DNA of 64,000 nucleotides. Origin: Lacipirellula limnantheis. Its GTDB lineage: Bacteria; Planctomycetota; Planctomycetia; Pirellulales; Lacipirellulaceae. The notes under the pieces were generated by a model. It was not told the origin of the DNA. It did not search any database and saw only the letters and a program-made list of their open reading frames with translations. Location: positions 3,191,786 through 3,255,785 of the forward strand of contig NZ_CP036339.1 of NCBI RefSeq assembly GCF_007746075.1. The letters are read 5' to 3'. The position numbers and the translations under genes were made by a program. The number at the start of each line of letters is the position of its first letter. Position 1 is the first letter of the stretch. Below, piece after piece: positions 44,901-53,330 of the stretch.

Positions 44901-47310
44901 CTATCGGGCCATCGATTCGGGAGGCGGAGCGACCTTCTCCGTTCCCGGCGTGCCGGGCATCACGACGATTGCCGCGGGAACGACGGTGGAACTCTCCGGC
45001 GCCGGCGCCGCGATGCAGTTCGGCGCGACGCCGCTGCAGGCCTCGCTCGCCACCAACATCGGCACGCTGCAAATCCGGAACGGCCACGCGTTCACCATGA
45101 CGCAGGCTCTCAACAATACCGGCGCCGTGGAGTTGGGCGGCGTGGGGCTCAACGACGGATCGCTCACGTCGGGCGGCGCCATCGTCAACGCGGCCGGGGC
45201 AACGATCTCGGGCCACGGCACGATCAACAACACGGTCCTCAACAGCGGGACCGTCCTCGCTGCCGGGGGCGCCCTGGCCGTTGTCGGTCCGATTGACGGT
45301 CAGGCGGGCGGCGCGGTCGCGATTGACGCTGCGGCGACGCTCGATTTAAGCGCTGCCGGCGGTCCCTCCGACGCCGACAACTTGAACCACAACGGCACGG
45401 GGCTCCACCTGGGCGGGAACAACTTCCTGGTCAACGTCGACTACGATAACGCCAACTTCGGCGTCGGCAACGCGTTCAATCCGCGGGCCAATGTGACCGG
45501 GGCGGGCCAGATCCTGGCCGGGGGCGGCGTCACGCAAACCCTCGGCGGCAGCGTGACGAACGGCGGCACGGCCACGGCGACGATGGCCTTCGGTAACGTC
45601 CACGTCGGGACCGCGCCGACGCTCAATTACGTGATCAATAACATAGGCGTCAGCGGGCCAAGCCTACGCGGCGCCGTTCAGACGACCGTCGGCGGCGCCA
45701 ATCTTACCGATCCACGAATCGTCGGAGCCGGCGTAACGAGCAACTTTGGCCCCATCGCTGCGGGCGCCAACAGCGGCAGTCGTGCGGTGACATTCAACGC
45801 GACGAGCGCCGGTCCGCTGACCGCGCAGCAAATGCGAATCGTCAATAACTTTGACAACGTCGGGGAGCAGATGTTGCAGATCACCGGCGCCGCTTATCGT
45901 TTGGCGGCGCCAGTTCATTCGCCGGAGCCGGTGATTCTGGGTAATCGACATGTGGGCGACGCCGCGCCGTCGCAGAGCGTGTCGGTGCAAAACAATGTGC
46001 CGGCCGACGGGTTCTCGGAAAGTCTCAACGGCTCCATCGGCAGCGCGACCGGCGGCGTCATCGCCAATGGCGGATCGTTCTCGGCTCTGGCGCCCGGCGC
46101 CACGAACAACACAAGTTTTGCCGTCAGCTACAGTACGGCGACAGCGGGGAATAAGTCGGGCACGGCTGCGTTGACGCTCGTTTCCAATGGCAACGGTTCG
46201 AGCGGATTGGGCCTGACGCCGCTTACGTCACAGACCGTCACCGTGACAGGCGCCGTGTATCGCTTGGCGAGCGCCGGCGCTCACACGTCGACGCCTGTGG
46301 ACTTTGGCATCGTCCACGTGGGCGACGTGGTGACCCAATCGCTCACGATTGCCAACACGGCGATCAACGACGGGTTTTCGGAGCGGCTGAATGGCTCGAT
46401 CGGCAACCCCTCGAGCGGGATCACCACCAATGGCGGATCGTTTAGCGGCTTGGCTCCGGGGAGCGATAGCGCCGCGAGTCTCACCGTGGGCGTCGATACG
46501 GCGACTGCGGGCGCGCGGTCCGGCACAGCGACAGTGACGCTCGAGTCGACCGGCGAGGGCACCAGCGGACTGGCCAACACCGCGCTTGCAAGCCAAACCG
46601 TGAATATCACTGCGACGGTGAACAACTTTGCCGTCGCGAATTTCGTGAAGACAGGCGGCGGCGGAACGTTGACGCCGACGGGTGCGAACCAGTACACGCT
46701 CAACCTGGGCAGCACAGTGCAGGGACGTGGCGGCCTGTCGACTCAACTGGGCGTGCTGAACAATGTGCCCGCGCCTGCCGATTCCCTAGCCGGCTCGTAT
46801 TCGCTGGCCGCGTCCGGCTATTCGCTGTCCGGCTTTTCATCGTTTAGCGAACTAGCTGCAGGGATGACTCAGAGTGGCATGTCGATCACGCTCCCGTCGA
46901 CGACGGTCGGTTTGATTGGAGGCCAGATTCAGCTGTTTCCGCAGAGCACCAATCCTCGACCGTTCAGCTTGAACCTGCCGACGGTCACCATCAACCTGGT
47001 CGGCACGGTGTTCTACCAAGCGGACTTCGACGAAGACGGCGACGTGGACGGAGCGGATCTAACACGTTGGAAGGCCGGCTATGGAATAGGAAGCAGCGCC
47101 ACTCACCTTCAAGGCGACGCCGATGCCAATGGTGCGGTCGACGGCGCGGATCTCCTTGTCTGGCAGCGCCAGTTTGGGAGCCACCTCGCCGCTCCCGCCG
47201 CGACGATGATTCCCGAGCCATCCTGTGGGCTGCTCATGGGGATCGCGCTGATATTGACCGGTCGAGCTCGGTGTTTGAAGCACCGACATCGTTGCGCAAC
47301 TTCCCGTTAG
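41926..47310 (+). CDS. giant secreted repeat protein with dockerin and PEP-CTERM signal
   Basis: 1794 residues. The signal peptide (MMKKRCQTITIAGLILCLAT) ends near VWGAD. Residues 25-100 open with GNWTDSAVWNTPQF, a motif of autotransporter-like beta-helix proteins. Then come five repeats of about 190 residues with GGGQKFFDGAVTNAGTLLWQ, GHTFTNTGLVDLQGDGTSFA and GGSSSGVFDVASGAILDLSG, a right-handed beta-helix type. After about 1220 there are domains with FGNVHVGTAPTLNYVI, LGNRHVGDAAPSQSVS and FGIVHVGDVVTQSLTI (choice-of-anchor D / ASPM-like). The end has dockerin loops DFDEDGDVDGADLTRW and DADANGAVDGADLLVWQ and MIPEPSCGLLMGIALIL then RARCLKHRH. It is probably a large surface or matrix fibre. 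Confidence 0.92.
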   Translation: MMKKRCQTITIAGLILCLATEVWGADVTSTLVGSGNWTDSAVWNTPQFPQNGNGGLTYDAVVNANSVTIPAATNIVIESLTLGGGRIGGEGSLTLNGASTWTGGTLAGPTAGTGQFTRAGSGPITAGGGQKFFDGAVTNAGTLLWQQGPIYAGDGTTTSTGHTFTNTGLVDLQGDGTSFAQNYAGSVANAAGGTLRRSVGTGLATITLPVENQGTFDVDTGILALSGGGSSSGVFDVASGAILDLSGNFTLNDGASAIGAGAVRFASGTLAVNGTATINNLDLFGGVVSGGVNLSGNVAWTGGTFRGVMLGGGSVVTAGGGGQKFFDGAVTNAGTLLWQQGPIYAGDGTTTSTGHTFTNTGLVDLQGDGTSFAPNFAGSVVNAAGGTLRRSVGTGAATITLTVDNQGIIDVDTGILALSGGGSSSGVFDVAAGAVLDLGTFTLNNGASSTGAGIVRIASGTVNVVGTTHLTNLQWEGGIITGGGALAGATFVSGGGQKFFDGSVTNAGTLVWQQGPIYAGSNSPTGNVFTNTGLVDLQGDGTSFAQNYAGSVVNAAGGTLRRSVGTGLATITLPVDNQGTIDVDTWILALSGGGSSSGVFDVASGAILDLSGNFTLNNGASAIGAGAVRFASGTLNINGVAQLANLEFSGGVMSGGVNLSGQVAWTGGTFRGVTLGGGAVVTAGGGQKFFDGAVTNAGTLLWQQGPIYAGDGTTTSTGHTFTNTGLVDLQGDGTSFAQNYAGSVANAAGGTLRRSVGTGLATITLPIDNQGIIDVDTGILALSGGGSSSGVFDVANGAVLDLSGNFTLNDGASAIGAGAVRFASGMLAVNGTATINNLELTGGVVSGGLNLSGNVTWTGGTFRGVTLGGGAVVTAGGGQKFFDGAVTNAGTLLWQQGPIYAGDGTTTSTGHTFTNTGLVDLQGDGTSFAQNYAGSVANAAGGTLRRSVGTGLATITLPVENQGTIEARSGTLSLSGGLVNIDVPTATLAGAAYRAIDSGGGATFSVPGVPGITTIAAGTTVELSGAGAAMQFGATPLQASLATNIGTLQIRNGHAFTMTQALNNTGAVELGGVGLNDGSLTSGGAIVNAAGATISGHGTINNTVLNSGTVLAAGGALAVVGPIDGQAGGAVAIDAAATLDLSAAGGPSDADNLNHNGTGLHLGGNNFLVNVDYDNANFGVGNAFNPRANVTGAGQILAGGGVTQTLGGSVTNGGTATATMAFGNVHVGTAPTLNYVINNIGVSGPSLRGAVQTTVGGANLTDPRIVGAGVTSNFGPIAAGANSGSRAVTFNATSAGPLTAQQMRIVNNFDNVGEQMLQITGAAYRLAAPVHSPEPVILGNRHVGDAAPSQSVSVQNNVPADGFSESLNGSIGSATGGVIANGGSFSALAPGATNNTSFAVSYSTATAGNKSGTAALTLVSNGNGSSGLGLTPLTSQTVTVTGAVYRLASAGAHTSTPVDFGIVHVGDVVTQSLTIANTAINDGFSERLNGSIGNPSSGITTNGGSFSGLAPGSDSAASLTVGVDTATAGARSGTATVTLESTGEGTSGLANTALASQTVNITATVNNFAVANFVKTGGGGTLTPTGANQYTLNLGSTVQGRGGLSTQLGVLNNVPAPADSLAGSYSLAASGYSLSGFSSFSELAAGMTQSGMSITLPSTTVGLIGGQIQLFPQSTNPRPFSLNLPTVTINLVGTVFYQADFDEDGDVDGADLTRWKAGYGIGSSATHLQGDADANGAVDGADLLVWQRQFGSHLAAPAATMIPEPSCGLLMGIALILTGRARCLKHRHRCATSR
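42301..44822 (+). repeat. five near-identical DNA repeats inside the giant gene
   Basis: Copies begin at about 42311, 42890, 43412, 43982 and 44558, i.e. units of 522-579 bases. Long stretches, including synonymous positions, are identical (GCCAGAAGTTTTTCGACGGC and following bases), so copies were recently duplicated or homogenised by gene conversion. The third copy is the most divergent. Variation in copy number between strains is expected. Confidence 0.9.
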
Positions 47311-47548
47311 CTTGATCGCAGTCTTGGCGGGGTTGGTCATTGCGACCTGCGCTGGAAACTGGATCCTATTGCGGCAGGGCGAATCGATCACGTCGTAGTC
47401 GCGGAATAGCCCGTCGGCGTCGCCGACGCTCCATGCGCCGCATCGTTGTTGCGGCGCTCAGGCAGCGCCTGCCCACGAGGCCAACCGATGAGGCCGCCGT
47501 CGAAGCGAGTGAGAGACGCAGTTCGTCGTTCACCGCAGGACGCAAGAA

Positions 47549-49837
47549 TCAGTGGCTCGTGGGGTAGAGCTCTGCGGCCTTGATCCAGTCGGCCAGCGCC
47601 TTGTCGTATTCCTTCAAACAAAAGTACGCCGTCCCGCGATTCATGTAGGGGGCGTGGTACCAAGGCTCCAACTCAATGGCTCGCGTCAAGTCGTCGAGCG
47701 ACTCGGCATATTGGCCCCTGCGGACGAGAACTGATCCCCGGATTAAATAGGCAGTGCTCCCCCAGCGGGAGAGGCTATAAGGGCGCAGCCGCATCGCTGT
47801 GGTCGATTCCTGTAGTGCGCCTTCCATATCGCCTGCCTGGAACAGCAGCGAGGATAACTTGCCGTGGGCGTCAAAGCTCCCCGGATCCAGCTCCACGGCC
47901 TGGCGAGCGTACTCCAAGGCGGGCTCGCGGTCGCCAATGTCCCACAGACCGTCTGCCAATCGTACGTATGTCTCGCTCGTCGGGGGCGATAGGTCCCGAT
48001 ACTTGTGAAAAACCTCGCGAGCTGCCTCGATGCGCCCCAGCTGTCCCAGGGCCGTCGCCTCGTACCAATAGGCCATCAATCTTTCAGGATCGATCTCGAT
48101 GGCGCGTCGCGCATGTTGGAGGGCCTTGATCCTGTGAGGCGTCATACCGCTTCCTTTGGAGTAAATATCGGCGAGCGCTTCATGGTAAGCGGCGTTGCCC
48201 GGATCCAGTGCGACTGCCTTTTCGTAATCGTCGATCGGCGCCTCATATCCTCGGAGCAGTCCAAGCGCCTCTGCCCGTTCAGCGTATGCCTGGGCATCGG
48301 TAGGGCTTGCTTCAATAAGCTTGGTGTAGAAGTCGACCGCATCCTCCAGCAACCCGCGCCGCAGATCCTTCAGTTCGCGGACTTCGCTCAGCCGTTCGTC
48401 GGCGACCTCCTTCAACATCTGCGACACGGCCTGCCGAGCCGTCAAATGATTCGCCTCGGCGCGTTGGCGCTCATGGTCCGCCTCGGCGCGCGCGGCGCTC
48501 TCTGTTGCCGCGCGCCGGTCCGCCAGTTTGCGAGCATGAGTCGCCTCTGCTGCCTGCCAAAGACTGACGGCGGCGCCAATCACCAGCGACATCGCGACCA
48601 AGGCCGCGGTCGTGAAGGCCGCTCGATGCCGCCGCACAAGTTTGCGGAGACGGTAAAGCGTCGACGGCGGGCCCGCTTCGACCGGCTCGTCATTCAAATA
48701 GCGCTCAATATCGGCGGCGAAGTCGCCGGCAGATTGATAGCGCCGGTTGCGATCGACTTCCAACGCCTTCATCACGATCCAGTCGAGTTCGCCGTGCAGT
48801 TCGTACGTCAGCTGGCGTTGATCAAGTCCGCGACGGTGCGACACCGTGGAACTCGCGACAGCGCTCAGCGTGCCAATCAGACGACTGGGGCAAAGCGGCT
48901 CCTGTTCGCGGATCATTCGCCGCAAGGCGTCAAGTCCGGCCTCTTGCAGGGCTTCTTTGCCGAAGGGCGTGTGACCCGTCAGCAATTCGTACGCGAGCAC
49001 GCCCAAGGAATAGACGTCGCTGCGCGTGTCGACGTCGAGGCCGCTCATCTCAGCCTGTTCAGGGCTCATGTAGAGCGGCGTGCCAATCATCTGAGCGAAG
49101 GCCGTGAACAGCGTTTTCTCGGTAAGCTGCGCGCCAATTGCTTTGGCAACCCCAAAGTCAATGACTTTGGCGACCGGCCGCCCATCATGCAGCGTGACGA
49201 GCACGTTAGACGGCTTGAGATCGCGATGAATGATCCCTTTCTGGTGAGCGTGCTGAATCGCTCGACAGACCGTACAGAACAGGTGCAGGCGATCTCGCGT
49301 TGATAGGTGCGCGTCATCGCAGTACTTCGTCATCGGCATCCCGCAGACGAGCTCCATCACGAAGTACGGCCGGCCGAGGTCGGTCTCGCCGCCGTCGAGC
49401 ACACGCGCAATATGAGGATGGTCCATCATCGCCAGCGCCTGACGTTCCGCCTCAAATCGGCCGACGACCTGGCGACTATCCATCCCCGGCTTGATGATTT
49501 TCAGCGCCACTTTTCGGCGCACCGGCGCCAGCTGCTCGGCCATGTAGACGACGCCCATCCCCCCTTCGCCGATCTGTTCCAATAGCTTGTAGCGGCCAAT
49601 CAACGTGCCGGGACGCTCAAGCATTGGCAGAAGGGCCCTTGCCGACAGTGCGTCGCCGGGTCGCTCCAGGAATTGACCGGCGCGAAAGTGATTCGCTACC
49701 ATCCGCTCAACTTCCTGACGCAGATCGGCGTCTTCGCCGCAGGCCTGTGCCAGATAGCACGACCGCTCGGAGAGATCCGCGATTTCGACGGCGACGCAGA
49801 GAATGGTTTCTAATTGCTGATGCGAGGTGGCCGTCAT
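47549..49837 (-). CDS. membrane Ser/Thr protein kinase with TPR domain
   Basis: About 762 residues. ATG 49837 (MTATSHQQLETILCVAVEIA) fits family openings; the frame is open to 49903. Kinase domain about 75-350: IGEGGMGVVYMAEQ, VALKIIKPGMDSRQV, IIHRDLKPSNVLVT, KVIDFGVAKAI, GTPLYMSPEQAEM. A membrane span near 412-433 (AALVAMSLVIGAAVSLWQAA) is followed by a coiled segment and TPRs: AQAYAERAEALGLLRGYEAP, AAYHEALADIYSKG, LMAYWYEATALGQLGR, APYMNRGTAYFCLKEYDKAL. It lies 100 bases after the ECF sigma gene (49938-50576), so this is the third sigma/kinase pair. It closely resembles the kinase at 9863 in its first 400 residues. Confidence 0.93.
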   Translation of the reverse strand: MTATSHQQLETILCVAVEIADLSERSCYLAQACGEDADLRQEVERMVANHFRAGQFLERPGDALSARALLPMLERPGTLIGRYKLLEQIGEGGMGVVYMAEQLAPVRRKVALKIIKPGMDSRQVVGRFEAERQALAMMDHPHIARVLDGGETDLGRPYFVMELVCGMPMTKYCDDAHLSTRDRLHLFCTVCRAIQHAHQKGIIHRDLKPSNVLVTLHDGRPVAKVIDFGVAKAIGAQLTEKTLFTAFAQMIGTPLYMSPEQAEMSGLDVDTRSDVYSLGVLAYELLTGHTPFGKEALQEAGLDALRRMIREQEPLCPSRLIGTLSAVASSTVSHRRGLDQRQLTYELHGELDWIVMKALEVDRNRRYQSAGDFAADIERYLNDEPVEAGPPSTLYRLRKLVRRHRAAFTTAALVAMSLVIGAAVSLWQAAEATHARKLADRRAATESAARAEADHERQRAEANHLTARQAVSQMLKEVADERLSEVRELKDLRRGLLEDAVDFYTKLIEASPTDAQAYAERAEALGLLRGYEAPIDDYEKAVALDPGNAAYHEALADIYSKGSGMTPHRIKALQHARRAIEIDPERLMAYWYEATALGQLGRIEAAREVFHKYRDLSPPTSETYVRLADGLWDIGDREPALEYARQAVELDPGSFDAHGKLSSLLFQAGDMEGALQESTTAMRLRPYSLSRWGSTAYLIRGSVLVRRGQYAESLDDLTRAIELEPWYHAPYMNRGTAYFCLKEYDKALADWIKAAELYPTSH

Positions 49838-49937
49838 GGGAATTTTTCGCCATCGGGAGCCGCATGCGCACTTAAGTCCAACTGCCATTGATCCGTGCGT
49901 CAACCGCGTGCGAAGCGGCTCACCAGTCGAGCAATAA

Positions 49938-50576
49938 TCAAGCGATTTCCGGTTGACCGGCCGGCGTCGCCAGTCTCCCGAATAGCCAGGCGCGGGCCCA
50001 TGTCCACCGGCGTTTCGCCGTCGCGACCGAAATCCCCAGAGTTGACGCGGCGTCTTCCAGCGTCAGCCCCCCGAAGAACCTCAACTTCACCAGGGCCGCA
50101 TGTTGGGGGTAATCGCGAGCAAGCTGTTCCATGGCTTCATTAAGGGCCAAGAGCTCCAGGGGAGGAAGCGCCTCGGGGGCGACCGCGTCGGTAAACTCCA
50201 TTCGTTGACGGGATCCGCCCCGCTTTTCCGCGTGCTTTTTTCTGGCGTGTTCAATAAGGATGCGACGCATGGCCTCCGCGGCGGCCGCAAAGAAGTGGCC
50301 GCGCGAATTCCAGTGACTGCCCGACGATTGCGTTTGTCGGCCGTCAGTTTCGCGAAATGCCTCCGGAGAGCCAGACTTACCGACCAACCGCAAGTAGGCT
50401 TCATGCACCAGCGCCGTGGCCTGCAACGTCTGACCAGGCTTCTCGTGGTTCAGTTTGGCAGCGGCCAGCCTGCGCAACTCCTCATAGACCAACGGCAAGA
50501 GTTGGTCGGCCGCGCTGGGGTCGCCGAGATCGATCCGCGACAAGATCTGAGTCACTTCGCTCATGGCGTCCATCAT
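49938..50576 (-). CDS. ECF RNA polymerase sigma factor (TIGR02999-like)
   Basis: About 212 residues; candidate starts are ATG 50576, 50573 and 50564 (MSEVTQILSRID, the family's usual opening). Region 2: YEELRRLAAAKLNHEKPGQT, LQATALVHEAYLRLVG, NSRGHFFAAAAEAMRRILIE. Region 4: AALVKLRFFGGLTLEDAAST then ISVATAKRRWTWARAWLF. It is similar throughout to the sigma factor at 9225, so the two pairs are paralogues. Paired with the TPR kinase downstream. Confidence 0.92.
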   Translation of the reverse strand: MMDAMSEVTQILSRIDLGDPSAADQLLPLVYEELRRLAAAKLNHEKPGQTLQATALVHEAYLRLVGKSGSPEAFRETDGRQTQSSGSHWNSRGHFFAAAAEAMRRILIEHARKKHAEKRGGSRQRMEFTDAVAPEALPPLELLALNEAMEQLARDYPQHAALVKLRFFGGLTLEDAASTLGISVATAKRRWTWARAWLFGRLATPAGQPEIA

Positions 50577-51161
50577 AGCAAGGTTTTTCCCTCGACCCTT
50601 CACGCCGTCAGGTCTTTCCCTCAAGAGGAAGGTTAACTTGTTCGTTTGGCGTTACTCGTCGCCCTAAGTCCATTTCCCCGAAACGCTTCGGAGAACAGCG
50701 TGTCTGCGCCCGCGGCATCTGCAGCCATGTGACTTCGACAACCAACTCCCGCCCGCCGCGCCGATTCTTCGCCACGCCGGGGACTGTCGTCGCTCAGCCC
50801 AGGGGCGAGGCGGCGTTCGCCGCCAGCGACGCAACGCTTCCCGACGCGCCGCTTTCAAGCACGGCGCTCAAACGTTCGCGGATTGCAGCGCCGAGGCTGC
50901 GCACTTTGTAGCGTGCGCCCCCGCTCCAGAAAACATCGCTCCCGCCAATATGGATGTTGCCTCAACAGGAAATTGCTGTAATTCGAACACCGCTGAGTTT
51001 TTCGTTGAGGGCATTATCACTTTTGTCCTAATTTCGCGAGGCCGCCAAAAACGGACTTGACAGCGCCTCGCCAGTTGCCGTTAGGCTGAAGGTGCAGCGT
51101 GCGCGGCGTCGGACCGCCGCTCGCATCAACGCCTTGGGTATGGAATGGGGAGAGACAAATC
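50577..51161. other. divergent intergenic region
   Basis: About 585 bases between the sigma gene (minus) and the 51162 gene (plus). Open frames here are short and GC-driven. A promoter-like sequence lies at 51057-51087. Confidence 0.45.
51057..51087 (+). promoter_or_regulatory. sigma-70-like promoter candidate
   Basis: TTGACA at 51057 and TAGGCT at 51082 with a 19-base spacer (or TTAGGC at 51081, 18 bases), about 75 bases before the ATG at 51162. The -35 box is perfect, the -10 box is poor. Confidence 0.4.
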
Positions 51162-53330
51162 ATGAATGAAAAATGGCAAGCACTCCCGGCGACGAGGCCG
51201 CCGGACTGGCGCTATCGGCAGGCTAGCGACGACGCGCGGCGGTGGCGCGTGCGGCTGCGCGCCGACGCGGACGTCGAGACCCGCCGGCTGGCCAAATGCC
51301 TCATGCTCCTTGCTGATGCCACCGATATGTTTCGATCGTCCGTGGAGGCGAACCCCGATTGCCGGCCCTACGTCGAAATCCTCGCTTGGCGTGAAAATCG
51401 CAATCTGGCCGCCCGCATCGAAGCGATCGCGCTCGCTCGACTGCCGTTTGGGTATGCGGCGAACGAGCTCAAGATCGACCGCTCAAACGTCCGCCGCTAC
51501 TGCTTCGCATTTTTCGACTACTGGGATCGGCTGGACGACAGAGACTACATCGTCCGATATTGCGTGGCTCCGGAGCTGCGTTGCGGCGATCCGGCGACCG
51601 CCCGCCGGCGGACCGCCATGAAGCTGTTGGCGTACCTGTGCGGGCCGGCGGCGCTCGAGGACATTTACGGCATGTTGAGCAAGGGCGCCGGCGCGTGGCG
51701 CCCGCCGGCCGAGATGGTCCGCCGCGAGGCGGCGCTGTTGGAGCTGGACCGCATCGCCGGAATGATCGCAGGGGGGGATAGCCCCGGCGCCCCCCTCGCC
51801 AAGGAATCGCTCGAGGCGTGCGCGGCGGCGGTGGCGCAATTCAGCCGTGCCGCGTATCCGGAAAATCAACACGCGTGGAAGTTCGGCCAGGAAGCTAGAC
51901 GGCCGACCCTGTTAAATCCCTTTGGGGCGTCGGAGGATTCGCCCCACATCAACGACCCGCCTGCCTCGCTCCGCAACGCCAAGCCGAAGGCGAAAAGCGG
52001 CATCTGGGTTCCGCCGCAAGAGCCGATGGACGCGCAGGGGCCGGCGACGAAGATTGGCGAAGCCTTCTTCAAGCTGTCCCACGCACGCGCCCAGGCGCCC
52101 GCCGGCGCAGTCGCCGGCAAAGGGATCGACCCGCAGTGGGACGCCGACATCTTCCAGGCGCCCGTCGACGCCGCCGCGTGGGCGGAGCGAGAATCGGTCT
52201 CCAATAGCGAGGACGATCTCTACGGATCGACGCTTTTTTTGGAAGGCCCGGACGGCAAGCCACAATTGATTCCTGTTTTCGCCCAGGCGGGGGGGACGAT
52301 TGTCAGCCTGCGGCCGTCGGCGCAAGGGCGCCCGACGGCGTTTTATGCAAGTGAGTGGCCGGCCGCCGTGCCCGTCCCGCTGGACGGCTTTGTCACCGAC
52401 TGGCAGACGCGCAGCTTGGCGGAGGCGTGCGGCGGCGCCCTGATCGCTGCCCGCGATGCGGGCGACGTCGCGGCCTGGCGGCGACTGGGAGTCGCAGCGA
52501 TCCCGGCGCCGCAGTCACCAGTCGCGGCGGAGTCGTGGGGTGCAAAGCTGTGGGATGGACTCGCGGCGATGCAGCTTGTCAAATCGCCGTTGACCCGGGC
52601 AATTTGGAGCGAGATCTCCGTCAAAGGCGCGCGCGGAAAGCCGTATCCCGAGGAATTGGCGCGCATCAGCGCGCTCGAGCGGCAAGTTCTCATCACGCCG
52701 ACGTTGATCGCGTCGCTGTGGGACCCGTCGACGTTACAGCCGCGCACTGATGAGGAGCAACAGCAGGCCATCGCCAATCTCCAGCACTGTTGGCGTTATC
52801 GCTTTGATCCGGACGCCGCCGTCGCCGTGTGGTCGCCGCCGTTAGCTTACCTGCAATGGATCCGCGCGGAAGTCGAAACTGGCTCGCCCGCGACGGTGAA
52901 GCAACTGCTGCGCGCCTCGCTGCAGAATCATCTGATCTATCCCTGCTTAACGCGAGCGGAAGTTAGCGCGGCCGATGGCTTAGTCAGCGCGCGTCGGCGT
53001 CTCGCCGCGGTCGACGCTGCAACGCCGTTAGAGCAGCGCGAGCGCGCCCGTCGTCGTTACGTTGAGCAGTACGACAACGTTGTCGTCGCGCCGCTCCTTC
53101 GTGAAGCGGCGGTGACCTCATCGCCCACCGATCGGATGCTGACGGCGATGCAAGCGCAGCTCGTCGGGCGGTTCGCGGAATTCAGCGCCGCGGCCACGCT
53201 CGACCTGGCGGGCGGCGAGTCGTCGCCCGCCCAGCAATCCGCCTCCGTCACCAGCCTCTGCCGGTTATCGGCCCAGATCTGCAATCTCTTGCGCACGCAA
53301 AAGGATCGAAACGATGCACGTCGAAACTAA
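51162..53330 (+). CDS. large hypothetical protein
   Basis: 722 residues. ATG 51162 after GGGGAGAG; the frame is open further up but the codons lack a ribosome site. The N-terminal 150 residues include ARLPFGYAANELKIDRSNVR then RYCFAFFDYWDRLDDRDYIV, a helix-turn-helix-like pattern. The rest is Ala-rich and mostly helical, with a Pro/Gly-rich region near 270-320 and a low-complexity RRRLAAVDAATPLEQRERAR region. No signal peptide or membrane span, so cytoplasmic. I do not recognise a family. It overlaps the next gene by 17 bases, so the two form an operon. Confidence 0.65.
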   Translation: MNEKWQALPATRPPDWRYRQASDDARRWRVRLRADADVETRRLAKCLMLLADATDMFRSSVEANPDCRPYVEILAWRENRNLAARIEAIALARLPFGYAANELKIDRSNVRRYCFAFFDYWDRLDDRDYIVRYCVAPELRCGDPATARRRTAMKLLAYLCGPAALEDIYGMLSKGAGAWRPPAEMVRREAALLELDRIAGMIAGGDSPGAPLAKESLEACAAAVAQFSRAAYPENQHAWKFGQEARRPTLLNPFGASEDSPHINDPPASLRNAKPKAKSGIWVPPQEPMDAQGPATKIGEAFFKLSHARAQAPAGAVAGKGIDPQWDADIFQAPVDAAAWAERESVSNSEDDLYGSTLFLEGPDGKPQLIPVFAQAGGTIVSLRPSAQGRPTAFYASEWPAAVPVPLDGFVTDWQTRSLAEACGGALIAARDAGDVAAWRRLGVAAIPAPQSPVAAESWGAKLWDGLAAMQLVKSPLTRAIWSEISVKGARGKPYPEELARISALERQVLITPTLIASLWDPSTLQPRTDEEQQQAIANLQHCWRYRFDPDAAVAVWSPPLAYLQWIRAEVETGSPATVKQLLRASLQNHLIYPCLTRAEVSAADGLVSARRRLAAVDAATPLEQRERARRRYVEQYDNVVVAPLLREAAVTSSPTDRMLTAMQAQLVGRFAEFSAAATLDLAGGESSPAQQSASVTSLCRLSAQICNLLRTQKDRNDARRN

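Noticed and set aside
42220..45216. Two long minus-strand open frames (479 and 437 codons) opposite the giant repeat gene
   Set aside because: They mirror the GC-rich repeats on the plus strand, contain repeats themselves, and have no signal, domain or ribosome site. The plus-strand frame has signal peptide, dockerin and PEP-CTERM.
48005..49303. 432-codon plus-strand frame opposite the TPR kinase gene
   Set aside because: Antisense shadow of a gene with complete kinase and TPR motifs.
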